17,804 nucleotides of DNA from assembly GCA_021202495.1 (NCBI GenBank), contig JAJQCX010000134.1, positions 19,298-37,101 of the forward strand, given 5' to 3'. Shown here one piece after another: positions 1-6,616 of this stretch. Below the pieces are notes generated by a model. The model was given only the letters and a program-made list of their open reading frames with translations. It had not been told where the DNA came from and made no database searches. This stretch comes from Clostridia bacterium (GTDB lineage Bacteria > Bacillota > Clostridia > UMGS1883). The stretch's first letter is position 1, and every line of letters begins with the position of its first letter. Both the position numbers and the translations under genes were made by a program.

Positions 1-6
1 AGGGGG

Positions 7-79
7 CAAACTCCGCAAAGCGGAGTTTGTACCTTCATTCTTAAATTTTAATTATAAATTCTACATTGCTAATTGCTCC
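7..79 (-). repeat. Mosaic repeat copy A, hairpin plus AT-rich tail, at the 3' end of sigF
   Basis: Positions 7-16 and 20-29 form a perfect 10-bp inverted repeat with an AAA loop. Next to it, positions 33-79 are an AT-rich string resembling the AT tails of copies at 8532-8571 and 16490-16531. In the transcribed direction the tail starts inside the last codons of sigF and provides its TAG stop. There is no T-tract after the hairpin, so I do not call it an intrinsic terminator. The window edge may cut off the GC-rich hairpin seen in the other copies. Confidence 0.6.
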
Positions 80-764
80 CCATTTCCTCTCTCAGCCTCG
101 CCAAAATCTTCTTCTCCCTCCGCGACACCTGCACTTGGCTCATCCCCATCACCGCCGCCGTTTTGCTCTGCGTCAGCTCCCTGTAAAACCTTAACGCCAC
201 AATCGCGCGGTCGCTCTCCGAAAGCCTCCCCACCGCGCGTTTTAGCTCCATTCTCTCCACCCTTTCCTCCTCCGTGTCCTCCGTCGCCAAAGTGTCCGCC
301 AAGCTCACTCCCACCCCGTCCTTTTCATAGAGCATTTTGTCAATCGACCGCAGCTCCGCCGTCGCCTCCAGCGCAAACACCGCCTCCTCACGGCTTATCC
401 CCAATTTTTGCGCCGCCTCGTCAATCCCCACATCTCCCATTTTTCTTATCTTGGCTGCCGCCTCCCGTGCCCCGCGGCTCACCTTTATCATTCCGTCGTC
501 CCGCAAAAACCGCCTTATTTCCCCGATTATCAGCGGCACCGCGTATGTCGAAAGCTCCACATTGTAGCGTCCGTCAAACCGCCTCACCGCCTTTATCAGC
601 CCAATCGACCCAATTTGGAACAAATCCTCATCCTCCGCGCCCCTCCCGTGAAAGCGCCGCACCGCGCTGTAAATGAGCCCCGTGTTTTCCTTGACAAGCG
701 TTTCCGCCGCCGCCTCATCGCCGCTCTGCGCCGCCTCAATCAGCCTCTTCGTCTCATCACTCAT
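69..764 (-). CDS. sigF: RNA polymerase sigma factor SigF (SpoIIAC), forespore-specific
   Basis: A 231-aa sigma-70 family factor. Region 2 covers about residues 28-97, with the core-binding and -10 recognition segment around DLFQIGSIGLIKAVRRFD (47-64) and IGEIRRFLRDDG (80-91). Region 4 covers about 178-227 and has the recognition helix SQVQVSRREKKIL (209-221), which closely resembles B. subtilis sigma-F. In the family, sigma-F is the first compartment-specific sporulation sigma factor, active in the forespore and held inactive by SpoIIAB. Its ATG overlaps the end of spoIIAB by 8 nt, so the two are probably translationally coupled; the Shine-Dalgarno before it is weak. It is the last gene of the spoIIA operon. 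The stop codon TAG falls within an intergenic repeat, so the last residues (SN) may have been set by that repeat. Confidence 0.96.
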   Translation of the reverse strand: MSDETKRLIEAAQSGDEAAAETLVKENTGLIYSAVRRFHGRGAEDEDLFQIGSIGLIKAVRRFDGRYNVELSTYAVPLIIGEIRRFLRDDGMIKVSRGAREAAAKIRKMGDVGIDEAAQKLGISREEAVFALEATAELRSIDKMLYEKDGVGVSLADTLATEDTEEERVERMELKRAVGRLSESDRAIVALRFYRELTQSKTAAVMGMSQVQVSRREKKILARLREEMGSN

Positions 765-1191
765 CTTTCTTTCCCATTTCCTTTGTCATCACAACCGTCG
801 TTCCCTTGCCCGGGCACGACTTAATATGTAACGAATCCATAAAGCTCTCCATCACGGTAAACCCGAGCCCGCTCCGCTCCTCGTTAGGGCTCGTCGTAAA
901 AAGCGGCTCTTTGGCCTTTTCAATGTCCTCAATCCCGCGCCCGAAGTCGCGGACAACAACCGTCAGCGTATTTCCCTTCAAATACGCCTCCAAAACGATA
1001 ATCCCCCCTTCCCTGCCGTATGCATGTACCGCCGCATTTGTCACAGCCTCGCTCACCGCGACCTTCACATCCTCCGTCTCATTCAGCGTCGGATTCATCC
1101 TCGCCGCAAACGCCGCCGCAATCACTCTTGCCAACGCCGCGTTCTCCTCCTTCGCCTCAAGCTCAATTTTCACACAGCTGTCCCAATCCAT
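757..1191 (-). CDS. spoIIAB: Anti-sigma-F factor and serine kinase SpoIIAB
   Basis: A 144-aa GHKL-fold ATPase/kinase. From the chosen start, the N-box is EAVTNAAVH (48-56), the G1 box is DFGRGI (82-87) and the G2 region is RSGLGF (106-111), followed by GKGT near 129. By family knowledge it binds sigma-F when ATP-bound and phosphorylates SpoIIAA; unphosphorylated SpoIIAA displaces sigma-F. The gene lies between spoIIAA and sigF, as in other spore formers. I chose the ATG at 1191, which has GGAGGG at 1202-1207 with 10 nt spacing. A TTG two codons upstream (1197) directly abuts the spoIIAA stop and is a possible alternative giving 146 aa. Confidence 0.95.
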   Translation of the reverse strand: MDWDSCVKIELEAKEENAALARVIAAAFAARMNPTLNETEDVKVAVSEAVTNAAVHAYGREGGIIVLEAYLKGNTLTVVVRDFGRGIEDIEKAKEPLFTTSPNEERSGLGFTVMESFMDSLHIKSCPGKGTTVVMTKEMGKKDE

Positions 1192-1197
1192 CTTCAA

Positions 1198-1527
1198 TCA
1201 GCCCTCCATCGCCGCTTTTTCGCTTTTGTACACTCGCATAATTCCGCCCAGCCCCGACAGCTCGATTATACGCCCCACGTTCTTATCCGCCCCGAAAATC
1301 TTCACCCTTCCGCCGATAGCCCGCACTCTTTTGTACCGCCCAATCATCATCCCGATTCCCGGCGAATCCATAAAACTCACGTTCGATAGGTCAAAAATCA
1401 TGTCCTTCACGCCCAGCGCGTCATACTCCATGTCAATCCTCCGCCGCAGCGCCTTCGCGCTCTCCGCGTCAATTTCCCCGTCAATTTTCACAACCACGGC
1501 TCCCGCCGCTCTTTTGAATTTAATCAC
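1198..1527 (-). CDS. spoIIAA: Anti-sigma-F factor antagonist SpoIIAA (STAS domain)
   Basis: A 109-aa single STAS-domain protein. The signature DSPGIGMMIGRYKRV (54-68) aligns with the DSSGLG segment of B. subtilis SpoIIAA, and Ser55 corresponds to the serine phosphorylated by SpoIIAB. The next residue is Pro rather than Ser. Dephosphorylated SpoIIAA binds SpoIIAB and frees sigma-F. The start is GTG at 1527 with GGAGG five bases upstream. It is the first gene of the spoIIA operon; a sigma-H-like promoter lies 29-57 bp upstream. The stop codon is 6 nt from the spoIIAB ATG. Confidence 0.94.
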   Translation of the reverse strand: MIKFKRAAGAVVVKIDGEIDAESAKALRRRIDMEYDALGVKDMIFDLSNVSFMDSPGIGMMIGRYKRVRAIGGRVKIFGADKNVGRIIELSGLGGIMRVYKSEKAAMEG

Positions 1528-1555
1528 CGCGTCCTCCGCTCCCTTCTCTCTTTAA

Positions 1556-1584
1556 ATATTCTCTCCGCACCTCTTTTTTCCTGT
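1556..1584 (-). promoter_or_regulatory. Sigma-H-type promoter for the spoIIA operon
   Basis: Read on the minus strand, ACAGGAAAA (1584-1576), an 11-nt spacer, then AGAGAATAT (1564-1556). This matches every defined position of the published B. subtilis sigma-H consensus RnAGGAwWW-N11/12-RnnGAATww. The predicted transcript starts near 1548, about 20 nt before the spoIIAA GTG. spoIIA is transcribed by sigma-H in B. subtilis, so the placement is as expected. It is a pattern match, not a mapped start. Confidence 0.75.
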
Positions 1585-1622
1585 AATTTTTTTCCTCCTT
1601 CTTCCGCCCTTTTCCGCCAAAG

Positions 1623-1734
1623 CGCAAGCGTCCCGCCTGACCGTCCCCGCCCGCGCCGCAGGCGCTTAAAATCAAAATTTTGTCCCGCAAAATTTTTTCC
1701 TCAACTCCACACTCCACACTTCACACTCCACACT
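1623..1734 (-). repeat. Mosaic repeat copy B between glnN and spoIIAA
   Basis: Components in plus-strand order: a 30-bp block at 1623-1652 matching 4108-4137 at 28 of 30 positions; a GC hairpin GCGCC-gca-GGCGC (1653-1665); an AT hairpin with arms AAAATTTTG (1674-1682) and CAAAATTTT (1688-1696); and tandem CTCCACA/TTCACA-like heptamers (1699-1734). On the transcribed strand the heptamer end follows directly on the U-tract of the glnN terminator. The spoIIA promoter lies beyond the other end. Confidence 0.75.
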
Positions 1735-1763
1735 AAAAAAGAGCCGCCCCAAAAGGGCAGCTC
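1735..1763 (-). terminator. Intrinsic terminator of glnN
   Basis: On the minus strand, the arms at 1763-1755 and 1750-1741 form a 9-bp GC-rich stem (GAGCTGCCC with GGGCGGCTC, one G-U pair) with a short T-rich loop, followed at once by six T residues (1740-1735). The stem starts 22 nt past the glnN stop codon. Geometry and T-tract are those of a rho-independent terminator, separating glnN from spoIIA transcription. Confidence 0.9.
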
Positions 1764-1784
1764 CGCAATTCACATATTCAAAAA

Positions 1785-3881
1785 TCAATAAAACAGCATA
1801 TCCGCATATGTCGGCATCGGCCAAAAATCCTTTGAAACCATCGGCTCGATCGCGTCCGCGTATTCTCTCACCTTTTCCGCAAGAGGAATAACAACGTCGT
1901 GCATGTTGTTCGCGGCGTCTATCACGTCCATAACCTCCGCCGCGCGTACCGCCTTGCCGAACTCCTCCGTCGTCTCATACAGCTTTTCGTAAAGCGGCGC
2001 AATCTTTTCGATTATGCTCTTCTCCACATTCGCCGTCATGCCGATAGATGCCATCGACTGAACCGTCTCGCCCAAGAACTTCAGATAATCCGAAACCGCC
2101 GGAATAATCTCCTGTCTTACCATGTCAAGCATCGTCAGGCACTCGTAGTTGTTTATCTTGAAGTACTTCTCCATTCTTATCTCGTAGCGGCTCTCAAGCT
2201 CCGCCTTCGTATAAATGCCGAGCGATTCAAACATTTCAACGCTCTTTTCGGTATTATACTGCGAGAACGCCTCAATCGAGCTGGGAAGGTTCGGCAGTCC
2301 TCTTCTCTCCGCTTCCTTAACCCATTCCTCCGAATAGCCGTTTCCGTTAAAGACAATCTTCGGATAATGCTTCGCAAAGATCTCCTTCACAACAGCGTGC
2401 GCCTCCGCAACCTTGTCGTCAGCCTTTTCAAGCCTATCGGCAATTCCGTTCAGACTCTGCGCCACAATCGCGTTAATAACGGTGTTGGGACCCGCAATAG
2501 AAGCCGACGAGCCGACCATTCTGAACTCAAACTTGTTGCCCGTAAACGCGAACGGCGACGTTCTGTTTCTGTCCGTGTTGTCCTTCTCAAATTCGGGAAT
2601 CGTCGATGCGCCCAAGTCAACCTTGCCGCACTCAATGTCAACGTTTTCATCATCCGCAATAATGCTCTCCACAACCTTGTCAAGCGCGTCGCCCAAGAAC
2701 ATCGAAACGATTGACGGAGGAGCCTCGTTGCCGCCCAAGCGGTGGTCGTTGCCGGGGTTGCCCGCCGACGCTCTCAAAAGCCCCGAATGTTCGCTCACGG
2801 CTTCCATCGTAGCCGCCAAGAACACCAAGAATTCAATGTTATGTACCGGATCTTTGCCCGGCTTGAGCAAATTCTTGCCCGTGTCGGTCGAAAGCGACCA
2901 GTTGTTGTGCTTGCCCGAGCCGTTCAAGCCCTTAAACGGCTTTTCATGCAGCAGGCAAACAAGTCCGTAATGGTTCGCGCATCTCTTCAGCGTTTCCATT
3001 ACCATATAGTTCGAGTCAACCGCAATATTCGCGGGACTGTATACGCACGCAATCTCATGCTGGCACGGCGCAACCTCGTTGTGCTTCGTCTTTGCGAAAA
3101 TGCCGAGCTTGTAAAGCTCCGTGTCAACCTCTTTCATAAAGCAGGCAACGTTTTCTCTCAGCGAACCGAAATACGAGTCCTCCATTTCCTGTCCCTTGGG
3201 CGACGGCGCTCCGAAAAGCGTTCTTCCCGTAATCTTAATGTCCTTGCGCGCCTCAATATGCGCCTTGGAAAGGAGGAAATATTCCTGCTCGGGACCGACC
3301 GTAGAAACGACCTTCGTCGACTCGCTATCGCCGAGCTGCTTCAAAACGCGTATTGCCGCTTTCGACAGCGCGTCACAGGAACGAAGAAGAGGAGTCTTTT
3401 TATCAAGGGCCTCACCTGTGTATGAGCAGAACGCCGTCGGTATGCACAGCGTCACACCGCTCGCATCCTCTTTCAAAAACGCCGGTGACGTCGTATCCCA
3501 CGCCGTATAGCCTCTCGCCTCAAACGTAGCTCTTATTCCGCCCGAGGGGAAGCTCGAAGCGTCGGGCTCGCCCTTTATCAACTGCTCGCCCGTAAACTCC
3601 ATGATTGCCTTGCCGCTCATGCCGTCGGGATTGATAAATCCGTCGTGCTTTTCAGCCGTCAAGCCCGTCAAAGGCTGGAACAAATGCGTGTAGTGCGTCG
3701 CGCCCTTGCTCATTGCCCATTCCTTCATTGCCTCGGCAATTTCGTCGGCAACCTCAAGCGAAAGCGGCGTACCCTTCTTGAATTCCTCATACGTCTTTTC
3801 CGAGAGTTTTTCTCTCATCACGGCGTCGCTGAAGACATTGCAGCCAAAAAGCTCTGTCAAAGGTGTTGTTTCGTTTGTCAT
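1785..3881 (-). CDS. glnN: Glutamine synthetase type III (GSIII)
   Basis: A 698-aa protein with the length of GSIII enzymes, well above the roughly 440-470 aa of GSI. It makes glutamine from glutamate, ammonia and ATP in the cytoplasm. Visible motifs include the PSGGIRATFEARGYTAWD segment (112-129) typical of GSIII, GPEQEYFLL (196-204) with metal-binding glutamates, HNEVAPCQHE (267-276), the ATP/glutamate loop GLNGSGKHNNWSL (318-330) and GNPGNDHRLGGNEAPPSI (374-391). The ATG has AAGGAGG about 10 nt upstream. It is probably a single-gene transcript: promoter and structured leader upstream, intrinsic terminator downstream. Codon choice looks more restricted than in the flanking phage genes, as expected for a highly expressed enzyme. 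Nitrogen control through the leader is possible but not shown. Confidence 0.97.
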   Translation of the reverse strand: MTNETTPLTELFGCNVFSDAVMREKLSEKTYEEFKKGTPLSLEVADEIAEAMKEWAMSKGATHYTHLFQPLTGLTAEKHDGFINPDGMSGKAIMEFTGEQLIKGEPDASSFPSGGIRATFEARGYTAWDTTSPAFLKEDASGVTLCIPTAFCSYTGEALDKKTPLLRSCDALSKAAIRVLKQLGDSESTKVVSTVGPEQEYFLLSKAHIEARKDIKITGRTLFGAPSPKGQEMEDSYFGSLRENVACFMKEVDTELYKLGIFAKTKHNEVAPCQHEIACVYSPANIAVDSNYMVMETLKRCANHYGLVCLLHEKPFKGLNGSGKHNNWSLSTDTGKNLLKPGKDPVHNIEFLVFLAATMEAVSEHSGLLRASAGNPGNDHRLGGNEAPPSIVSMFLGDALDKVVESIIADDENVDIECGKVDLGASTIPEFEKDNTDRNRTSPFAFTGNKFEFRMVGSSASIAGPNTVINAIVAQSLNGIADRLEKADDKVAEAHAVVKEIFAKHYPKIVFNGNGYSEEWVKEAERRGLPNLPSSIEAFSQYNTEKSVEMFESLGIYTKAELESRYEIRMEKYFKINNYECLTMLDMVRQEIIPAVSDYLKFLGETVQSMASIGMTANVEKSIIEKIAPLYEKLYETTEEFGKAVRAAEVMDVIDAANNMHDVVIPLAEKVREYADAIEPMVSKDFWPMPTYADMLFY

Positions 3882-3925
3882 TGTAAAAATCCTCCTTAAA
3901 TATTTAAAATATTTCGATTAGATTA

Positions 3926-3989
3926 TCTACAAGCAAAGTTGGAGTTGCCTCCAGAACACCCCGTTGTATCCCGACAGACCCTGCTTAGA
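3926..3989 (-). promoter_or_regulatory. Structured 5' leader of glnN, RNA class not recognised
   Basis: On the transcribed strand, AGCAGGGT (within 3985-3978) can pair with ACTTTGCT (3939-3932) using two G-U pairs, and flanking TCTA/TAGA can extend the helix across a 2-nt bulge. Inside is a perfect 5-bp hairpin, TGGAG-GCAA-CTCCA (3953-3940), closed by a GNRA tetraloop. About 24 further nucleotides of the enclosed region could form a third arm. A TATAAT box just upstream would put the RNA 5' end at or near the outer helix. I compared it by memory with glutamine (glnA), c-di-GMP, ZTP and THF riboswitch consensuses and saw no match. No terminator lies between it and the glnN Shine-Dalgarno, so any control would act on translation or stability. 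Confidence 0.45.
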
Positions 3990-3992
3990 TTT

Positions 3993-3998
3993 ATTATA
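3993..3998 (-). promoter_or_regulatory. Probable glnN promoter, -10 TATAAT
   Basis: A perfect TATAAT on the minus strand about 110 bp upstream of the glnN ATG, in an AT-rich stretch. The -35 region is poor: a run of eight T residues (4014-4021) at roughly the right distance, while a TTGATT lies too far away (about 22 nt spacing). A weak -35 would fit activator-dependent transcription, but no operator is visible. Confidence 0.5.
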
Positions 3999-4107
3999 TT
4001 TAACCACAATTCAGAAAAAAAATCAATAGCTAAATGCGAATTTTTTAATTTTTTGTAAACTCGCACATATCCGCCTCCTCCTTCCCCTCAATCTTTGTGC
4101 TTTTTTC

Positions 4108-4410
4108 CGCAAGCGTCCCGCTTGACCGTTCCCGCCCTTCAAGGCTCTGTCCTTTCCCTGTTGCACGGGCGTGGCTCGTCTCCGTCCACGGTCGCCGCCG
4201 CATTATAAATCCGCGACCACTTATTAAAATTCTTCGCCGTTTCCGTTGTAGGGCGGGGACTCGTCCCCCGCCGCGGGTCACCAATCAACTAAAAATCAGC
4301 CCACTTTATGCGATTTTCTCACTATCTTAGTTGTAAGGGCGCATCTTGCTCCGCCCGCGCGAGCTGCGCGTCAATTCAAATTTTGCAAACCAAAATTTGT
4401 TCCGTAATTG
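4108..4410 (-). repeat. Mosaic repeat copy C, long form, between xkdU-like gene and glnN
   Basis: This stretch of about 300 bp holds no gene I can support. It contains the 30-bp block shared with 1623-1652 (4108-4137), about 105 bp of GC-rich sequence without a match elsewhere here, a 113-bp unit (4246-4358) that has a diverged copy at 8373-8484, a GC hairpin CGCGC-gagct-GCGCG near 4357-4371, and an AT hairpin with arms CAAATTTTG (4377-4385) and CAAAATTTG (4391-4399). The end next to the phage operon overlaps the TAG stop of the XkdU-like gene. Confidence 0.7.
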
Positions 4411-4851
4411 CTAATTAACATCCACCGCCAAACACAAATTACACGGCAGCATCTCCCGCACCCTTTTTTCAATCTCCGCCGCCGTGTCCTCATCCGCCGT
4501 CACCGTAACCGTCATCGTTTCACTGTCATACGCCGCCTCCGCCCCCTCGCATTTTCCCGCAACGTATTCGTTTATCGCCTCAAGCGACGACGAATACCGC
4601 TCCCTTATCCTCTCCAATATTTCCGCGTATTGCTTCGTTATCCCGCTCGCCGTAAGCCCTCCGAATATCTTATCCCACCTATCTATCAGCGTGCTTGATT
4701 CGCTCTCGCACGTCACATCCGAGCGCACCTCTTTCAATTTAATATAAAACATCGTAAATTCCGTCGTCACCGCGTCCGCAACCTTTTTCAATTCGTATAT
4801 GTCCTTCAAATAATCCGGATATAACGCCGCCACATCAAAGCTTGTCGTCAT
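4411..4851 (-). CDS. XkdU-like baseplate protein (DUF2313/YmfQ family)
   Basis: A 146-aa protein whose N-terminal segment YPDYLKDIYELKKVADAVTTEF (about 11-32; only the pattern matters) and helical middle resemble the DUF2313 family that follows the baseplate J gene in Mu-like and PBSX-like tails. Family members act at the baseplate periphery, where tail fibres attach. The start ATG is preceded by GGGAGG with 6 nt spacing, and it begins 2 nt after the XkdT-like stop, so the two are in one operon. It is the last phage gene before glnN: no fibre or lysis gene follows. Its final Asn codon and TAG stop merge with an intergenic repeat, so the native C-terminus may have been replaced. Confidence 0.85.
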   Translation of the reverse strand: MTTSFDVAALYPDYLKDIYELKKVADAVTTEFTMFYIKLKEVRSDVTCESESSTLIDRWDKIFGGLTASGITKQYAEILERIRERYSSSLEAINEYVAGKCEGAEAAYDSETMTVTVTADEDTAAEIEKRVREMLPCNLCLAVDVN

Positions 4852-4853
4852 TT

Positions 4854-5918
4854 TTAACCTCCCGCGTTTTCAATCGAAAGCGACCCCAAAATCTGATTTT
4901 CCTCCAAAATGAGCCTGTTCTCCTCGCCGTTTATCGACAAAATCTCAACATCCTTTACCGCATCGTAGCTCAAAAAGCACTCCTCAAAAAAGGAATCCCG
5001 CAGCACAATAGCTTCGCTCTCGCCCCACGTCGCATTTACCGCGGCAAATTTATCCCCAATGTCTCGCAAAACCTGCCTTATTGCCCAAGTCTCCGTGCCG
5101 TCTCGCATCGTCAGCCTAACGGAAATTTCAATATCCACGCTTTCAACGCCCTCAACGCTCACGACGTGCCCGATCGGCGCCAACCCGCGCCCCTCTCCGC
5201 TGTATTCCGCAGGGTCAAGCTCTTCCTTCACAAATGCCAGCGCCTCGTCCGACGGCACGCCCATGTCCTCGCTCATGATAATTACCTTCACCGTTCCCGC
5301 CCCGTTTGCCACGGGCACAATCTTAGCTCCGCCGACCCCCTGCATATTGCTCAAAACATCTCTGTAATAGCTCAAATTTCCCGCGCACACGGGATAACGC
5401 GCCCTGTCAAAATAGCGTGCCCGCAGCTCCTCGTCGCTCTCGCCGTCGCTTCCCATGCTCACAATCGCCGTTATTTCCACGCTCCCAATCTGTGTCGAAG
5501 CCGTCTCCTTGGGCAGTATTTCGCCTATATACCCCATCGCGTCGCTGCCCGCCGTCGTGCAGCATGCAAGATAATACCCGTCCTCGCACGACGTTATTTC
5601 ATAGTCATATCCGTCCGCCGTAAAAACGTCTCCCACAAACAGCTCCGAGTCCGATTCTATCCTCACAACTCCGCACGTCGCGCCCTTGCGCTCAAGCCCG
5701 AATATTTTTACCACCCTGTCCAAATCCTCGCCCTCCGCCGTGTCCGCAAACGCCGCGTCATACAAAAGCTCTGTTTCCTCGCCGAACATTGCCAGCTGCT
5801 CCGCGAGCGCCGACAGCATTATGTAAACAACCGACCCCTCTCTCTTGTCAATGTCGTCCGGCAGCCTGTTCATTATCGCGTACATAATCTGATCATAGCT
5901 TGTGTATCTTTCGCTCAT
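4854..5918 (-). CDS. Baseplate J-like protein (XkdT homologue)
   Basis: A 354-aa protein. The N-terminal part (DDIDKREGSVVYIMLSAL, then a segment with GEDLDRVVKIFGLERKGAT) and the middle DGESDEELRARYFDR are characteristic of the baseplate J/gp47 family, which forms the wedge of contractile tails. Two adjacent ATGs (5921 and 5918) are possible starts; GGAGGT at 5925-5930 is 3 nt from the first and 6 nt from the second, so I chose 5918. That start overlaps the TGA of the XkdS-like gene by one base (TGATG), suggesting translational coupling. Length and order match the PBSX baseplate module. Confidence 0.92.
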   Translation of the reverse strand: MSERYTSYDQIMYAIMNRLPDDIDKREGSVVYIMLSALAEQLAMFGEETELLYDAAFADTAEGEDLDRVVKIFGLERKGATCGVVRIESDSELFVGDVFTADGYDYEITSCEDGYYLACCTTAGSDAMGYIGEILPKETASTQIGSVEITAIVSMGSDGESDEELRARYFDRARYPVCAGNLSYYRDVLSNMQGVGGAKIVPVANGAGTVKVIIMSEDMGVPSDEALAFVKEELDPAEYSGEGRGLAPIGHVVSVEGVESVDIEISVRLTMRDGTETWAIRQVLRDIGDKFAAVNATWGESEAIVLRDSFFEECFLSYDAVKDVEILSINGEENRLILEENQILGSLSIENAGG

Positions 5919-6307
5919 CATCCCACCTCCGTCTCAATCTCCGTCTCACCGAACACGCTTGTAACCGTAAATTTCACTTTTATCTTTCTTCCCGCCTTTT
6001 CAAACTCAAAGCCGTCGATCTTTTCAATCCTATCGTCCGCCGTGAGGCTGTCCGTCACCGCCGTCTTTATCCTTCCCATAGCCACCATGTATTCCTCGCC
6101 CAATATCCCGCTGTAATCCGTCCCGTAATTATGCGAAAATATAGGGTATTTATACCTCTCCGTCCGAAGCGCCATGTAAATTGCCTGCTGCAGCGCCTCT
6201 TCTCCCTCGATAAATCCGTCAAATCGGTTTTCCTCAAAATTTATCTTGTATGTCTTGCTCGGCAAAACCGCCCCGTCCGTTTCGTAATATTCGGAATCCG
6301 GTATCAT
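5918..6307 (-). CDS. XkdS-like baseplate wedge protein (DUF2634)
   Basis: A 129-aa protein of the size of DUF2634/gp25-like proteins. The segments RFDGFIEGEEALQQAIYMALRTER and KYPIFSHNYGTDYSGILG are typical: the family's lysozyme-fold wedge protein contributes to sheath initiation. GGAGG lies about 8 nt before the ATG. It starts 3 nt after the XkdR-like stop and overlaps the XkdT-like start. Position between XkdR and XkdT agrees with PBSX. Confidence 0.92.
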   Translation of the reverse strand: MIPDSEYYETDGAVLPSKTYKINFEENRFDGFIEGEEALQQAIYMALRTERYKYPIFSHNYGTDYSGILGEEYMVAMGRIKTAVTDSLTADDRIEKIDGFEFEKAGRKIKVKFTVTSVFGETEIETEVG

Positions 6308-6310
6308 TTC

Positions 6311-6616
6311 TCATTCCTCCAAAACCGCAAACGCCAAATAACCTCCGCCCCCGCTCTGCCGCAGCACTGTCACCGTATCGCCCACTCCGGCGCCTTCGTT
6401 TACGACAATGCTTCTCGTGTGCCCTTCAATCGTTATCGTCTCCGTCCTTTCAACAAGTTCTTTCGACACCGCAAGAATGTCCCCCTCAAGCTCCATTTCT
6501 CCCACGCCTATCCTCCACGGCTCGACCGACAGCACTTTTCCGAACATCACGTCGCACGGCACAGCCGCCTCCGCCGCGTCCTGCGCGCACCTCTTTATCG
6601 CCTGCACTAAATTCAC
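6311..6616 (-). CDS. XkdR-like protein (DUF2577)
   Basis: A 101-aa protein with the DUF2577 pattern: a short N-terminal helix (LVQAIKRCAQDAAEAAVP), then a beta-rich OB-like stretch with LSVEPWRIGVGEMELEGDIL. Members lie between XkdQ and XkdS in contractile-tail clusters and are thought to belong to the hub or spike region. The start is GTG at 6616, overlapping the XkdQ-like TGA by 4 nt (GTGA). The Shine-Dalgarno (GGAAGTG) is modest, so translation probably depends on coupling to the upstream gene. Confidence 0.88.
   Translation of the reverse strand: MNLVQAIKRCAQDAAEAAVPCDVMFGKVLSVEPWRIGVGEMELEGDILAVSKELVERTETITIEGHTRSIVVNEGAGVGDTVTVLRQSGGGGYLAFAVLEE

Noticed and set aside
7..29. Hairpin after sigF as an intrinsic terminator
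   Set aside because: The stem is perfect but no T-tract follows on the transcribed strand; it is the repeat-family hairpin.
806..1555. Long plus-strand open frames opposite spoIIA, glnN and phage genes
   Set aside because: They are antisense shadows of purine-rich coding strands: Ser/Pro/Arg-rich, no family resemblance, no ribosome binding sites.
1520..1717. 65-aa frame upstream of spoIIAA
   Set aside because: It covers repeat copy B and the sigma-H promoter, is Lys/Arg/Gly-rich low-complexity and resembles no family.
1699..1734. Tandem CTCCACA heptamers as a CRISPR or minisatellite
   Set aside because: Units are 7-8 bp without spacers and form one module of a larger dispersed element; no cas genes are present.
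4045..4284. 79-aa frame in the glnN-XkdU gap
   Set aside because: Falls on GC-rich repeat modules; composition is Arg/Gly-rich and no ribosome binding site supports it.
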